Origin: Pseudevernia furfuracea
Taxonomy: Eukaryota; Ascomycota; Lecanoromycetes; Lecanorales; Parmeliaceae
Length of the DNA stretch: 64,000 bases
Reading direction: 5' to 3'
Assembly: GCA_022315425.1 (NCBI GenBank)
Contig: JAIUPT010000015.1
Location: forward strand, 310,001 to 374,000
Shown here: positions 32,975-45,500 of the stretch, one piece after another
Numbering within the stretch: the first letter of the stretch is position 1
Layout of the letters: each line of letters starts with the position of its first letter
Position numbers and translations under genes: made by a program
Notes under the pieces: model-generated
Database searches by the model: none
Told to the model about the DNA's origin: nothing
What the model saw: only the letters and a program-made list of their open reading frames with translations

Positions 32975-34418
32975 TAGATGTTGCAGCAATTTTCTCAGCG
33001 CCAAGAATATGCACACGCTAAATGCCGAGCAAGGCTAGGTGAATAAAGTAGGTACTTGTGATTTTTAGCTCCCTCCGCCATGATGCTTACCTATCGAGCA
33101 TGGAAAACATGCAAAGCAAAATATTATCTTATCGGGCTGGAAGCATTTTCCGCCGTCAAGAAAGTCAGAGATGGGACCTTTACCCTCTTCAGGCAGCGCT
33201 ATCGCTTTTGCCATCGCTGCCCCTCAATCGATCGAGATAACGATCATCTGATTTCCACGCATCCACTCGTGCATACATGGGCTCAAAGGTGGGTTAGGTC
33301 CCTCAGAGATCAGGAAACGATGTGGATATGGACGGTTTTGACGTTGGCTCTGTCGATACCCGGGGGGCCTCAGACCAAGGATCCCGAGGCCCATCTTCCA
33401 AGCCCATCTCTCGCCTCGAATAAGCAATCCTGACCCCAGTGTCTGAGTAGACGCAATGGGAACAAACGCTTTCGAAAGAAACCTGGGCGAGGAGCATCCT
33501 GGTGCACTTCTAGGTTGTCATACCTATCAGCCAATATCACGGACGGCTGATGATGTTCTGGACACCGCCGGAACCACCTGCCTCGGAGAATAAGCAAAAA
33601 CAAACGCGATCATCCTCTCCATAACAGGCAAACAAGATAAACTGCGTCGTGCCATTTCTTCCTAAGGCCTGTTAGCTAAGTCGTCGCGTGAGCCCATGGC
33701 AAGAGACTGTCATACCGTGTGATTGGCCGTCAAGGTAGGCTCGAGGACCGCTTCAGTAAGTATCAATACATGCCACTGAGAAAGCCACGATTGAAGACAA
33801 AACTCTGAGCTTCATGAAGGATCTTGAAAATATAGTGACCCCCTGAGCTGTGGCGTCAATAAAAAAGGTATGCTACTGATTCAATGATTGTTGATGAGTA
33901 GCTCACTAGATTGTGGAGTAGTCCTAACTATCGCCCCCACCGGCGGGGTGTCCGCCGCCGAATATCGACGGTTGCAGTTCAGGCTTTTTGGGGTCATTGC
34001 TTAAAGCAGATAAGCCCGCTGATGAGGACAAAGTGCAGCAGCCACGTCAGCTCCTTGATTTAGATCAGCATCAATAGATCACAGCAGGCTGGTGCCCACG
34101 TGCTTGTCTTGTTCTGTTCAGATCTCTCCAGATTCTCACAATGAAGCCGCTACATCAACATCGGCGTACGTGAAACTAGATCTTTTCTAAATATATAAGG
34201 TAGCCAGCAAGTGAAATCATTTTTCACATTGGCATTCTGCTAAGTGACACCTTACTCGGTCTAGTACTAGCGTAGCCGCCTTGCCGTGTACGGTAATTCA
34301 CACTGGGTGATTTACATGTTAAACGCGTCCTCTCAATCTTTGTTCTCCTTCTAATCTCACCTCACAGAAGGATCTCAAATCAACACACCCTTTCACTTGT
34401 CACACCCCTGTATCGACA
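32975..34418. other. Intergenic region, no gene supported
   Basis: Frames at 33058-33603 overlap on both strands without domain features. A small GC hairpin (GGCGG..CCGCC) lies near 33942-33960. The last 200 bp form the CT-rich leader of the next gene. Confidence 0.45.
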
Positions 34419-36287
34419 ATGGGCACGCGAGGATTGCGGGTCGTCCGCTTTCGTAAGCGTTACTACATTTCCTATCACCAATACGATAGCTATCCCGATG
34501 GTCTGGGCAAACAAATTGAGGCGGAGATCCCTTCCGATGCCGAAAAGTACCAAGAGTGGCTTGCTACTCAACGCACGTCTGCAGAGGAGTGGGAGGCTCT
34601 ATATGAAGATTTCCTCACAATCAAGCCCGGCAATGAAGTCACAACCGACTTACCAGGGTTCATGGGGAGCCAGTTACCATCCTTACTTGCTCCATTGAAT
34701 GATACATACATCGAGTGGGTCTACACGGTGGACCTTGATCGCGAGACTTTCAGTGTCAATAATGGGGCTCACTTCAAGCTTGACCGGATCCCGCATATTG
34801 ATTGGATTAACGCGCTTGCTAACGGAGGACTTGGGGATAAAATCGCTCTGCCAGGTGCCGTACCTATGGAGGCTGTCAGGCATCTCGTGGTTGAACAGAA
34901 TTTTCAGAGCAGTGAGCTCTCAAAAATTCAGGGTGATCTCACCGTTAGCGACGTAAGCTTCAACCATCGCTACAAGATGTGTTAGACAGACTCTAATTCT
35001 TGTTAGGCTGCCGCATCCGTCCATCAAATGGTCGTTCCCAAGGATATCAAGGATATCCCCTGGCGTCAACGCCATGGACCAATCCTGAGAGGACTCATGT
35101 TTTACTTCTGGTCATGCGCTCATGAAGACTTACTCGCTGCCACACTCCTACAACTGAATCCAGAGGACCTTCCGTTTCGTGAATTCGCTTACGCGGCCCT
35201 TTGCCTGGCTGCCGGTGGAAAGAATATCAATGTGGTCTCCTCCAAGCATCTGAGTTCCAACGGTGTATTTGGTTTCATCCGCGAAGGGTCGGAGTACAAT
35301 GCGGGTTCAGAGTTTATCAGCGTCCTTGCATCTGGAGCTCATCTGCAGAATTCTCCGCCTGGATGCTCGCCAGAGGGTACCATTTACTGGCTTGATAGTG
35401 TTCTCGTCGTCCTCGCTGCTCAGCTTTACCGCCCTGGTGCCGCCGATGAAGCGATATCACGCATTGCTCGTTATTGCCAGAAAAAACACCCAGCCGAGTC
35501 CGTCGATGCCGTTTTGATCTCCATCGAGCATGTGATTCTGGTTCACGTCTACCCAGGCGGACAGGTCCAGTACACCACTATCATGCCTTTGTTCAACATC
35601 AATAACCACCTTACTATGGCTGTCACCGACCGATATGCGATGCCATACCTAGAAAAGCTCGCAGCAAAAGAGAAGACTTTCATGACAAAGGAGGCTAAGA
35701 AACAGAGGAAGGCTGATCTGGAGAGAATGCTCAAGAACGAGGGGATAGTCTACCACAGCTATGGAGACGACGACGATGATGAAGTGGAGTCCGACGGAGA
35801 AGAGGAAGAGGAGTCCGCGTTGTGCGCGACTCAAGTCGAGGGCAATGTCAACTCCACATTCTACGCCCTGGTGCACCTCTTCGAAGCGGCCGCTTGCAAG
35901 AGTATGCCCCTAGCTAGAGCCACTGATGGGCTTCTCCCCAATGAGATCTATACGCAAATCATCAAGCATGCTACCGACAAGGAGACACGGATGTCGCTGA
36001 TGGAAGTGTCAAGGACGTTCCGTATGATTTGCCAAGAGAACGTTGTGTTCACTGAAGGCTTAATCTTTGAGCCTTCCGCCGTGTGTCGAGACTGCGATGA
36101 GGCTGAGCTTTACCCTAAGTGGTTCGAGAAGTACGACGTCGCCAGCGGGACCACGTCACGGGTCACCTGGAAGAGAGCCGGAGGTTTCCTTGACAGCGGA
36201 GGCGCATTGTGGAAGGTCGCAGTTGGGTCAGAATACGGCAAGAAGAGTCTTCTAGCGGAGATGGCGTTCAGATTCGCCAAGGTCTGA
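34419..36287 (+). CDS. Fungal-specific protein of unknown function, 604 residues
   Basis: Exons 34419-34952 and 35007-36287; the intron is 54 nt (GTAAGC...GTTAG) and both frames meet exactly. The start context ACAATGGG is fair. The N-terminus GLRVVRFRKRYYISYHQYDSYPDGLG is a pattern seen in a family of uncharacterised ascomycete proteins. The middle is helical with a Lys-rich stretch and an acidic run (YGDDDDDEVESDGEEEEE). Near residue 490, LLPNEIYTQIIKHATDKETRMSLMEVSRTFR resembles an F-box-like helix set, but too weakly to call. A CRDCDE pair follows. No signal peptide. Function unknown. Confidence 0.7.
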
Positions 36288-37177
36288 TGGCGTCTCGGTG
36301 GCACCCTATTCATCTCTGCAAGACTCCGAGCGCAAATGCTCAACTTTGTGCTAGCTGCTAGGTTATTAGAAATAGAGAGCAGTCTATGAAGTGAAGAATC
36401 CATTTTCTCCCTTTTCCTTAAACCTCGCCCCCTGGTGAGACCAATAGGCGTAGACATTGCAAAGCCCGGGTCGCGTTATTAATGCATGGCGTACGATACG
36501 TCACGTTGTCATGCCTTCCATGCGCACTAATTTTATTGTCAAGATTCAGGTATGGAATGTGTAGGATGCTTGAATTATTCTATCTCAGGACTCCCCTGGA
36601 CCAGTATTTGTATCCTCAGTATCCTTCCAACAGGTGGCTGGGAACCTGAGTCCGATAGCCGACAAGCGCAATGTCATAGCTGAGAACCAAATTTTGACAT
36701 TTATCAAACCAGAGATAGTGTTTTCAAAAACCGTCCTCCGACAAAAGTAAGAAGCACCGCGGCGACACCATTGTACCAGAGAGCCATTGGGAATCGGACC
36801 TAACACCGAACCAAATACCTCCATCTATCTAACCCCCGACCCGAGCCCCGTCTTACAAATATTTTTCGGACTTAAATCAATGCCGCGGCGCCTCGACGCC
36901 TTTTCTGGTCCGGCATACTTGATCGGAAAGATTTCCACCGACTTCGAAAAGTCTGTTTTAATCTCATCCGTGCGGCCTTCAACAAGACCCAGGTGGAGTG
37001 GGAGCCATTGAGAAGCGCGGCCTTTCGAGGGTAGAACGCTAGTCGGAGGTTTTTGTGACCGGCGCCGGGGGACAAACAAACAACGCCAAACGTCAGCGTC
37101 AACGGCTCCAAAAGCCAAGAAAAGTAAACAGTCACCGTAAAGCGATGAAGCGAGGGAGCCGTCCCTCTCTCTCCCTT
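36288..37177. other. Intergenic region left of element 2
   Basis: Only short overlapping frames; none supported. Confidence 0.45.
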
Positions 37178-37251
37178 TACTCCTCTTTGCAAAACCCTTG
37201 GCGGGAGGTTCCTGGGCGGCCTTGGCAGTTTGCTTTTTTTAAAGTCGGGGG
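37178..37251 (+). repeat. Left inverted repeat, element 2
   Basis: Pairs with 37842-37912; carries a 4-bp insertion (GCGG) relative to the right copy. Confidence 0.8.
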
Positions 37252-37841
37252 GGTAAACAAGTCGTAAAATCGTAGATTTCAGACACGTATAGAAGAACAA
37301 TTACATATGTACGAAGCTTACAGTTACTTACGTTGAAATCCGCGTAGTTAATTCTCTATTTCGCATTTCTTATATATATAACATAGCGTTATTATACGTT
37401 GTGAAAGATGCTCAAGTTTGAGATTCTTTGTTTTATTTTTTGAAACTCTTGACAAGAATCATAATTTTTTGATAAAAATCATGAGTTTTCTCTTACACAA
37501 CGTGTAATAATGCTACGTTCTATATACAAGTAATTCGAAATAAAAAATCAATTACGAGGATTCCAACGCAAGTAACTGTAAACTTTAAACATGTATAATT
37601 GTCACTATATACGTGCTCAAAGTTCAAACTGTCAGATTTTTGTTTACTTTTTTCAGCCCAATATCGAAATTTTGAAAAATTTGACAGATTTCAAGCTTCG
37701 TTACGTACAATCAACAATGACGCTGCGTATTATATATCAAGTTGATATCTAAGAGTATCAAATATGTTCTTTCGATTGCAGCTTATTAGACATTTAAAAC
37801 AGATATGGTTTTCGTTCTATAAGAGGATTCTTAATATTTCG

Positions 37842-37912
37842 CTCCCCGACGCAAAAACAAAAAATCTGCCAAGGCCAGGAACCTCCCGCCAAGGGTTTTG
37901 CAAAGAGGAGTA
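37842..37912 (-). repeat. Right inverted repeat, element 2
   Basis: Pairs with 37178-37251. Confidence 0.8.
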
Positions 37913-38486
37913 GCAGGATTGTTTAAAGCATGAATGATACGGGTCAGGGATTTTTGGCGTGGGGATTGCGAAAATTGTTGGACGTGCCTGGATCATTGCA
38001 TGCATCTCATGTTTGTCCTTTGCTAGATAGATCTCTGTGTCAGGCCATGGGTGACATACTCGTGGACCTCCTCCATAGACCATTATGCTTTTGCTATCAC
38101 ACTGCTGTGCACTGCTGAGTTGACGAAAATTAACGTTCTCTACATCATTCACGCTACGTACTCTTGCTGTGGCTGAGCCTGTACAAACCCACCTCACTGA
38201 ATCGCTCTGGGGCAACCTGCTCTTTTGCCCTAGTTGTGTTATTGTCCGGCTGCATGGAACCATGTCCTTCAGTGGACTTTCGGAAGAGCATGAAGTGGAT
38301 GGTTAACGATCGGCATGTTCGATATCGGCAATGAAGGAAGGTGCGAAGAATTGTACCGGGTAAGTGAACCTTTCGGGCGTTGCTATGCTGAATTAGAAGG
38401 AAAGAGCGAGTGATGCGTCGTAAAAGAGGAGACTTTGTCAATTTATTTCATCTTTCTTTTTGCACGAACAAGTTGAGACCACAGAG
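37913..38486. other. Intergenic region right of element 2
   Basis: No gene supported; serves as upstream region of the coiled-coil gene. Confidence 0.45.
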
Positions 38487-39029
38487 ATGGAGAAGCAGAA
38501 GATAACCCCGGCAGAGCACATCTCGCACACAATCGCAGCGCAGACGAGAGACGCGATCGGAGGTCCGGGTATTGCACAGACCATCATTGCTGCTTTCACC
38601 TTTGCGTGGACTGTGGGATTCGCTCTGTGGAAGCTGAAGGAGAAGAAGAGGGAGAAGGCGGATGAGGCGGACAAGAAACGAAGAGATGATTCGATTACGA
38701 AGCAGCATGAAGAGCAGCAAGCCGCCCTGGGCAAGCGACTAGACAAGCTCGAGAGGCAGCAAGAGGAGCAGAAGAAGGAGGATTCCGAGAAACGAAAGTT
38801 GCTCCAGGAAGCCTATGATAAAACTATCTCGGCCAGAGACGAGACGATCGCAACTCTCACATCAGGTGCTTCCGAGCGACAAGACTTCCTCAGGACGCTC
38901 CATGATAAAGAGATCCTGGCGAAGGACGAAAAAATCGCGGATCTCCGCCACAAGAATGCAGTCATGCTGCAATTGCTCATGTTGGATCCCCCCCCTGGCT
39001 GGGCACCAGGCGGCTTGGGAGAGACCTAG
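38487..39029 (+). CDS. Small membrane-anchored coiled-coil protein, 180 residues
   Basis: Single exon; the first true ATG is 38487 (GAGATGG). One hydrophobic segment, IAQTIIAAFTFAWTVGFALW (about residues 28-48), can span a membrane. It is followed by Lys/Glu/Arg-rich heptads (about residues 50-155) that should form a long coiled coil. The tail is LLMLDPPPGWAPGGLGET. No signal peptide cleavage site is evident, so a single-pass protein with a cytosolic or lumenal coiled coil is likely. I recognise no family. It lies about 570 bp from element 2. Confidence 0.6.
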   Translation: MEKQKITPAEHISHTIAAQTRDAIGGPGIAQTIIAAFTFAWTVGFALWKLKEKKREKADEADKKRRDDSITKQHEEQQAALGKRLDKLERQQEEQKKEDSEKRKLLQEAYDKTISARDETIATLTSGASERQDFLRTLHDKEILAKDEKIADLRHKNAVMLQLLMLDPPPGWAPGGLGET

Positions 39030-40739
39030 AGCACGACAGGTGGGTGATACCTTAAAGCACGGGCATCCTCATAGTCCTTAATTATGGGGAGGAGTGGGTG
39101 GCGCCCTCCTCATCAGCGATAAGCTTGCACCTCTACGTGGTGCTGATGATTAGTATCCTGAAGTGTCAGGGAAGCTAAGACAAGCTTATGAAAAAACACC
39201 TGCGATAGCATATGAATGTGAGTATCCCTAATAATGATACACGAACAGAATTGGAACGAGTCCTCACAACTCCTTGCAGAAACTCCAGCAATGAAATAAT
39301 TCGTACCCTGTTCAGGCCTTGGCCTATCCAAATCACAGATGTCCAACATCTTAAAGAGAGCAACTCAAGCCTCTTTACTCGAGTAAAGACTGTCGAGGAT
39401 CAAATTCCAATTCAATTCTTTGACTCAGTTGCAACGTCATGCCGAACAGCTTCGGCTTCCTGCCAGTTTACGGTGTTGGTGTCTAAGCACAGAACTTCTG
39501 CCTCGATGTTCAGCTTTATACCTCTTCTCCGTTCAGTCTCGTGATCTACATGGGAAGTTTCGAGGTTCTAGCTCAAAAAAATCACCCAACAGACCAAAGA
39601 CGTCTTAGCCTGCGTCTTGGATCTGAAATCTGATCCTTCTGCGCGCGAAAAAATGCCCTGATCTATCATCAGTCTCACAGTCTTCGCATCCACGGTCTTG
39701 AAAACTTTCAACGGATTCTTCGCCTCAGCCTACGCTATTCTTCACCAGGAAATTTCAGCGCACTTTTGCATCCATATCCGCCTTCGTCTGCCACTGGCTC
39801 ACAACCCTCGAGTCCAAACATTCCAGATGCTAGCCGCCTATTCAACATGGTTTTCTCTTTCGAGCAGCCTTTGCTCTGTGCTCGTCTTCTTCCACTTCAC
39901 TGCTCAAGAAGTCTTCTCGCCGTCAACGCCGTTGATCGTGTCACTTCCTGTCACGTCTTCCCCTTCAATGGATACATCTTGACACTGCAACTAGTCAGCC
40001 AACAATATCCAAATATCTCGTACGAGTTTCAATACAGCGTATGCATCGACCATCGATACTTGTATGGACAAGTTTCAAAACACTATAGACCGGAGTGTTG
40101 CACTACTGCACACAATCAGTGGGAATCAAGGCGAGGACCTTGCGGCGAGCTGGTCATTGAACTATTGTACCAATCTTGAGTCCGGAGACATCTTTGAGCA
40201 AGGTGGCGTACCAATCGCTCAGCTTGGCGCCAAGCTGAACGCCACCACCACCAGCCCTCAAATCGCCTCGAACCCCCGCACTGCTCATTCTTCTTTCTTG
40301 ACAGTATGGTCCTGCAACAAAAGAAGAAGCAAACATCCCAAGGTGTCCGACAAAAATTTTCTCTACAACTGTACTTGGATACCCTTTCATACTGCAGCAA
40401 GCTTAGTCCCATCAAGCAGGTCCTGCACATTCATTGATATTTTGCAACAAAAACCACGACTGGAGTGCTAAGAGTTGACTTCAATTCATGACACGAAAAG
40501 GCTGAAGGCTCTTGTATATTGGAATGCTGCATTCAATCCGACGCCCACGATAGCAACAACGATTAGTCCCGCAACGTCGAAACAAAATTAACAATTTCGA
40601 GTCCGGAACCTGCCTATTTCAGCTTACTCCAAGACTTTCATCTAGATTTCGTATTAGAAGCCTGGATACTCAGGAATCTGCAAAAAGCACGTGTTCATAT
40701 CTGATATTGTCTAATTGAAGTCCTCTTCTGCCTTTCATC
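39030..40739. other. Intergenic region with uncertain open frames
   Basis: Overlapping frames at 39698-40471 (three plus, two minus) have no recognisable motif and no splice pattern I can support. Confidence 0.4.
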
Positions 40740-42164
40740 ATGGGACAAATATCATCAGCTCTCGAAGTTTGTAGAAATGCTGTCAAGTGTCTTCGAGAGA
40801 CAAATCTTTCGAATGTACACCTGAAGCCTGAAGCTCAACCGCATGTTCTTTTACCACAACACGCAATAGTTACGACACAGACAGCTCTCAAGGCTTCTGA
40901 GAACGCTGTCAACAATCCTTGGGAGGCAAATATAGCAGATATCTGCCCGCAGCATGATGAACAGTCGCATATCTCACAGCCAGATAACAAAAGCATCATG
41001 AAAATGACATCAGACAACAAGCGTGGGCTTACTGGTTCGGGCGGAGACGCTTCAAGTGTTTCTCGCAGTCGCATGACCAAGGTAGCAAGCGGGAAGCATG
41101 TCCGAACTGTCTTACCGAGTTTTCCCACCGAGATCATTCTCATCGTCGCCAAATACTTGCCACCAAGCAGTCTCATGTCCCTGAGTTACTCATGCCGAAA
41201 CATTCACAACAAGATGGGCGTCTCCATTGAACACTCACTTGGGGAAAAGAAACGGACAGCGCGCCTTTCCAAAAATGCGCTCGAAACTAATCTTCCGAAA
41301 TTGTCATTACTGGACGGAGGCATCAAACTGTCGTTGCCTACCACGGTGGGGAATGTATATCATTCGGAACGCTTGAAATTACTTTGCATGCTTGATCGTG
41401 ACCAGAAAGTCCCGCCGTCCAAAGCAGTCTGTAGTGGCTGTGCTGATACGCACGATCGATCGCTTTTCTCAAGCAAATCACTCGAGCAGTCTAGTACCGA
41501 GCGCTGTTGCTTGGGCAGCGCTGGGCGCTTATGGATTTGTCCGCACTGGGTGTTTGACCATAACCTGGTGACTACATCTGCAGAGCCTCATCAAAGTCAC
41601 ATGTGCGGGAATAAGGGAGTCTCTGTGCTCGCAATCAGTTTAGACAGAACCAGACCAACTGTAAGTTGGCCGATCACAGTGCTTCGTGACAACAACGACG
41701 CACCATCGAAACAGCTCGTGAAGGACGTTCTCAGTCGGATTAATATAAGGGTCTGCAAGCACTTGCGAATCGCTGACGCATTTGTGTTGCGTCTTTACTC
41801 TCCAGACTGTAGGATGCTCCGATGGGTGATGAACGCGAGTAAACCTGTTCCGTACTGTCAGTGTTCGTCGTGCGCATGGCAAATCTCAGAGCGCCATCTC
41901 GGTAGATACCCAGACGCACTCACTGGCCGCAGGTGCGAGCATTGTGGGGCCCATGTCTTCTTCGGCATCAGAGCAGATGATAACGGTCAAGAGACACTGA
42001 AGCTTGTTGTGCGGACGGAGATAAGAGAGTTCCGAGGATGTACGGATCGTGCTTGGATCGAGCAAGTGACTGATCCGGCTGAATTTGAAGGGCTCGAGCA
42101 GGCGTGGTATGCGGCTACTAATGAGGACAACGGAACGATGCAAGACGAACGCCCGGCGCGATAA
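40740..42164 (+). CDS. F-box protein with C-terminal cysteine pairs
   Basis: Intronless, 474 residues, start CATCATGGGA. An F-box lies at about residues 125-160 (LPSFPTEIILIVAKYLPPSS, then SYSCRNIHNKM), the surface that would bind Skp1 in an SCF ubiquitin ligase. The C-terminal region holds CSGC (near 230), CQCSSC and CEHC (near 375-402), spaced like a zinc ribbon; metal binding is inferred. The first 80 residues contain a duplicated 34-residue unit (ALxxxxNAV...E.N...E.Q.H...P, DNA about 40758-40850 and 40883-40975). The N-terminus MGQISS fits an N-myristoylation pattern (Gly2, Ser6), though this is weak evidence. Target unknown. Confidence 0.75.
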   Translation: MGQISSALEVCRNAVKCLRETNLSNVHLKPEAQPHVLLPQHAIVTTQTALKASENAVNNPWEANIADICPQHDEQSHISQPDNKSIMKMTSDNKRGLTGSGGDASSVSRSRMTKVASGKHVRTVLPSFPTEIILIVAKYLPPSSLMSLSYSCRNIHNKMGVSIEHSLGEKKRTARLSKNALETNLPKLSLLDGGIKLSLPTTVGNVYHSERLKLLCMLDRDQKVPPSKAVCSGCADTHDRSLFSSKSLEQSSTERCCLGSAGRLWICPHWVFDHNLVTTSAEPHQSHMCGNKGVSVLAISLDRTRPTVSWPITVLRDNNDAPSKQLVKDVLSRINIRVCKHLRIADAFVLRLYSPDCRMLRWVMNASKPVPYCQCSSCAWQISERHLGRYPDALTGRRCEHCGAHVFFGIRADDNGQETLKLVVRTEIREFRGCTDRAWIEQVTDPAEFEGLEQAWYAATNEDNGTMQDERPAR

Positions 42165-42598
42165 TATTGGTGGGGTTGATAGCGATCAACTCATATTGTT
42201 TAGGGATACGTTTATCGATATCGAAAATATCGTTCGTACATGTATTTATCAAACGTTGTCTTTCTTTAAATATCCCGACTTCTCTGACTGTCGATCGTAG
42301 TTGCACCCACTGACAGCTGTAACGCTGAGGCCCATTCAACGTATACAATTGCAAACTAAAGACCGCTTACGATTGGCGATGCCATGCGTACTTTAATTCT
42401 ACTTTACTTTTATCATCCAAGGTTCATCTCGCCAAGCCGCGGCTGCGCTTACTAGCGCCATTTTGGCTTGGCAAAAATGCAGAGAGCTCAGATTTGGCTT
42501 ACCCTAGAGTACTGATACAGCCAGCAGTCATCATGCGACTGAGCTGATGGAGAGAGCTCTCTCGAAAGAGTCCCCATGCCGCCTATCACTCACTCGCC
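42165..42598. other. Intergenic region upstream of Vps54
   Basis: 434 bp, nothing else seen. Confidence 0.5.
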
Positions 42599-45500
42599 AT
42601 GTCCTCCTCGAATCCGCGGCAATCAGTCGACACCCAAGGATCCCCGATCACCCGCCCTTCATCATCTCAGTACCCTTTTCCCCAGAGCGATTCGCCGCAG
42701 AGACCAGGCTCAAGTGGACGGTATGGACCCAACCGACGCCGAGGCTCAATGGCGAGTTCTATTACATCAATCGGCGGAGTCTTGGACACGGCGACACAGG
42801 GTAAAGATTCGATAGCAGAGGCTAGCAACAATGGTTCGTGCAACTCTTGAGTGGCCACTTTTTACATAAATACTGAACTCTGCCGTCTAAAGCGATCGCA
42901 ACTCTTCTCCAGCCACCAATCATTCGCACCGGTATCCTTCCACACGCCTCAGACCCCAGCGCACAGAAGCTCCCTTCAGCCAAAGACATCCCTCCAGTCA
43001 CTCTAACGAACATCCCCCACGTCGAATCCTCGTCATTCCTACCCTATCTTAAACAAGCGGGCTCCTTATACGATGCGTTCCAGCGAGCAAAGGAGAGCGA
43101 AGGTACCGGGCCCTCCCAAGTCAGAAGTTCTCGAGCTTCTTCAAAAAGTGAGCAGCTGTCAGGCTTTCTAACTCCAGGTCACCAAAGTCGACAAGCAAGT
43201 ATATCTAGCGCCCAAAAACCAGGAGATATACTCGCGGCACTTGGGTCACCACCGGAAAGGCCTCAGCATAAGAGGAAGAGTAGTGGAGGGTTATCTCGGC
43301 GAGGACCGCTTCCCGTGGCGCCATTATCCACCGTTCCCCAGGTCTACTTCGACCCAAACTTCCATCTGGAAAATCCTCGAACTTTCGATATCGTGAGCGA
43401 GAGATCAGAAATCGTGCGCTCTCCGCCCGGGGCGAACGGAGCTTCACCGACACCTGGTACTGGAGGGAGGAAAGTGCTAGCGACCAACGCTATCCTGCAA
43501 GAGAAACTCTCATGGTACATGGATACTGTCGAGGTTCATCTGATTTCCTCCATTTCTACGGCTTCCACTTCCTTCTTTGCTGCCCTTGGCTCACTACGGG
43601 ATTTGCACATGGAAGCGTCGGCTTCTGTAGCCAAAATACAGGCGCTGAGAGCAGACTTGACTAGGTTGGACAAAAGTATGGCCGTTGGTGGTCTTAAAGT
43701 TGTCGCCATGCGAAGGCGCCGCGAAAATGTTCGGAAGCTGGGTGATGCTGTCCAACAATTGCGTGATGTTGTGGATGCTGTAGCTCGCTGTGAGGACCAA
43801 GCGGATCAAGGCGAGATCGAGGAAGCCTTGCAAGGATTGGCTCATGTGGAGAGGCTAATAGCAGGAGGACAATTGGAGTCTACAAGATTGGACCCAGATA
43901 AAGGTACATCTAGCGGGGGCAATCCAGTTGATCTCCGTGGCATCAAAGCCCTAGACGGTGCCAGTGCCGAGATTGCGTCTATGAGGCAAAGAATAGGCAA
44001 AAGCTTTGAGGCAAGGTTTCTGGAAGCTCTGCTCTCTGATCTGCGCAAGCACGTGGACACTGTGCCTCCAAACGCCACTTTTCAAAGATGGGACAAGGCT
44101 TCACAGAGATCTCGAGGCACCCACGCTAGAACACCATCCGTATATCCTGCCTATCTACAGGTTGACGAGTCGCTGCGCGCGGTTCTCCGGTCTAATCTTG
44201 ATGGACTGGCCCAATCGGACTCCGTGAAGCCTGCAACAGCCGCTTATCGGGAAGCCGTTTGGAAAGAGGTCAAGACTTTGATTCGACGACATCTGCCGAG
44301 CTCTAGCGATGACGACAATGAGTCAACCATGTCGGCATCTACACAAGGCGGTAGACATCTAACACAACAAGAGAAGTCTAGTCTCTTGGCAAGGAATCTT
44401 CGCGCTCTCGAGCCTGAGGATGCGGAAGATATGCTTCAGAAAATATACTCCAATGTTGGTGAAGCCTTGCGCAGACTGGGGACACAAGTCAAGGTCGTGT
44501 TAGACATTACAAGTGGCTTTAGTAGCGCCCCGGCAACAAAGCCTCCAAGGTCCCCCATGAGTCCGCCAGTCGCGAATTGGAATAGCTATATAGGAGTCAC
44601 TCCGATCAACTCAGCAACTCTTGGAGCAGCCCAGCAGGAAGACATCCAGCAGACACTAGACATGTCCAATCTCTTGGGCCAAGCCGTGGACATTGCCCAG
44701 GCTCAAATCACGAAGATTCTCAAGGTTCGATCAGAGCAAAGTACACGGCTTCCATTGCCACAATTTCTACGATACTTCCATCTTAACAGGCTCTTCGCAG
44801 ATGAGTGCGAGGCGGTGTCTGGACGAGGAGGCATGGCCCTCAAAACCGTCGTCAATGCCCATATCATTGATTACGTTCACCACGCCGCAGACGCAGAGCG
44901 GCAACACCTGGTAGCAGGCATGGATGCTGACCGATGGGACGCGAAAGACTTTAATGACTGTGATTCACAACTGTTGTCTCGGATTATAGAGGCTGGTACC
45001 AAAGAGATCGAGCCGTGGGTAAGGGCTTCAATGATATGGAGCGATGAACCAGTCGTTGTCAACGGAGAGCCACAAACCAACGGAGCTATAACAAATGGTT
45101 CTACCGAAAAAGAAAAGATACGCCCAGCCGTTATTGACGAGCAAAGATTCCTTCTTCCCGATTCAGCTCTCATTATTATGAACGGTATCGGCGTATTTGA
45201 GCAGCTAATGACTGGAATACCGAGCATGACACAGGAGCTCACTTCATCACTTCTCGAATACCTCAAGCTTTTCAACTCGCGATCCTCGCAGCTCATCCTC
45301 GGAGCCGGCGCAACGAGAAGTGCGGGCTTAAAGAACATCACGACAAAGCATCTAGCCCTTGCATCTCAGGCTCTGAGCTTCGTCACTGCGCTAACACCTT
45401 ACGTCCGAGAGTTCGTCCGAAGGCACTCCCCCAGTGCTGGAAGCTTGATGGTGGAATTCGACAAGGTCAAGCGACTGTATCAAGAGCATCAAGTCGGCAT

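Larger units (their letters stand above)
37178..37912. mobile_element. Long inverted-repeat (foldback-like) element with TA target duplication
   Basis: The ends are inverted copies beginning TACTCCTCTTTGCAAAACCC on both strands and extending about 70 bp to GTCGGGG (left to 37251, right from 37842). TA borders each end. Inside, further blocks also pair: 37291-37330 with about 37570-37610, 37329-37364 with 37537-37572, and 37371-37410 with 37494-37530, centring near 37450. So most of the element is one imperfect palindrome, with some 190 extra bp in the right arm. The 735 bp interior is very AT-rich and has no transposase. It is best read as a non-autonomous Tc1/mariner-like or MITE element. 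Confidence 0.78.

Noticed and set aside
39698..40471. Possible gene from three overlapping plus frames
   Set aside because: No family features, and no splice joins could be supported between the frames.
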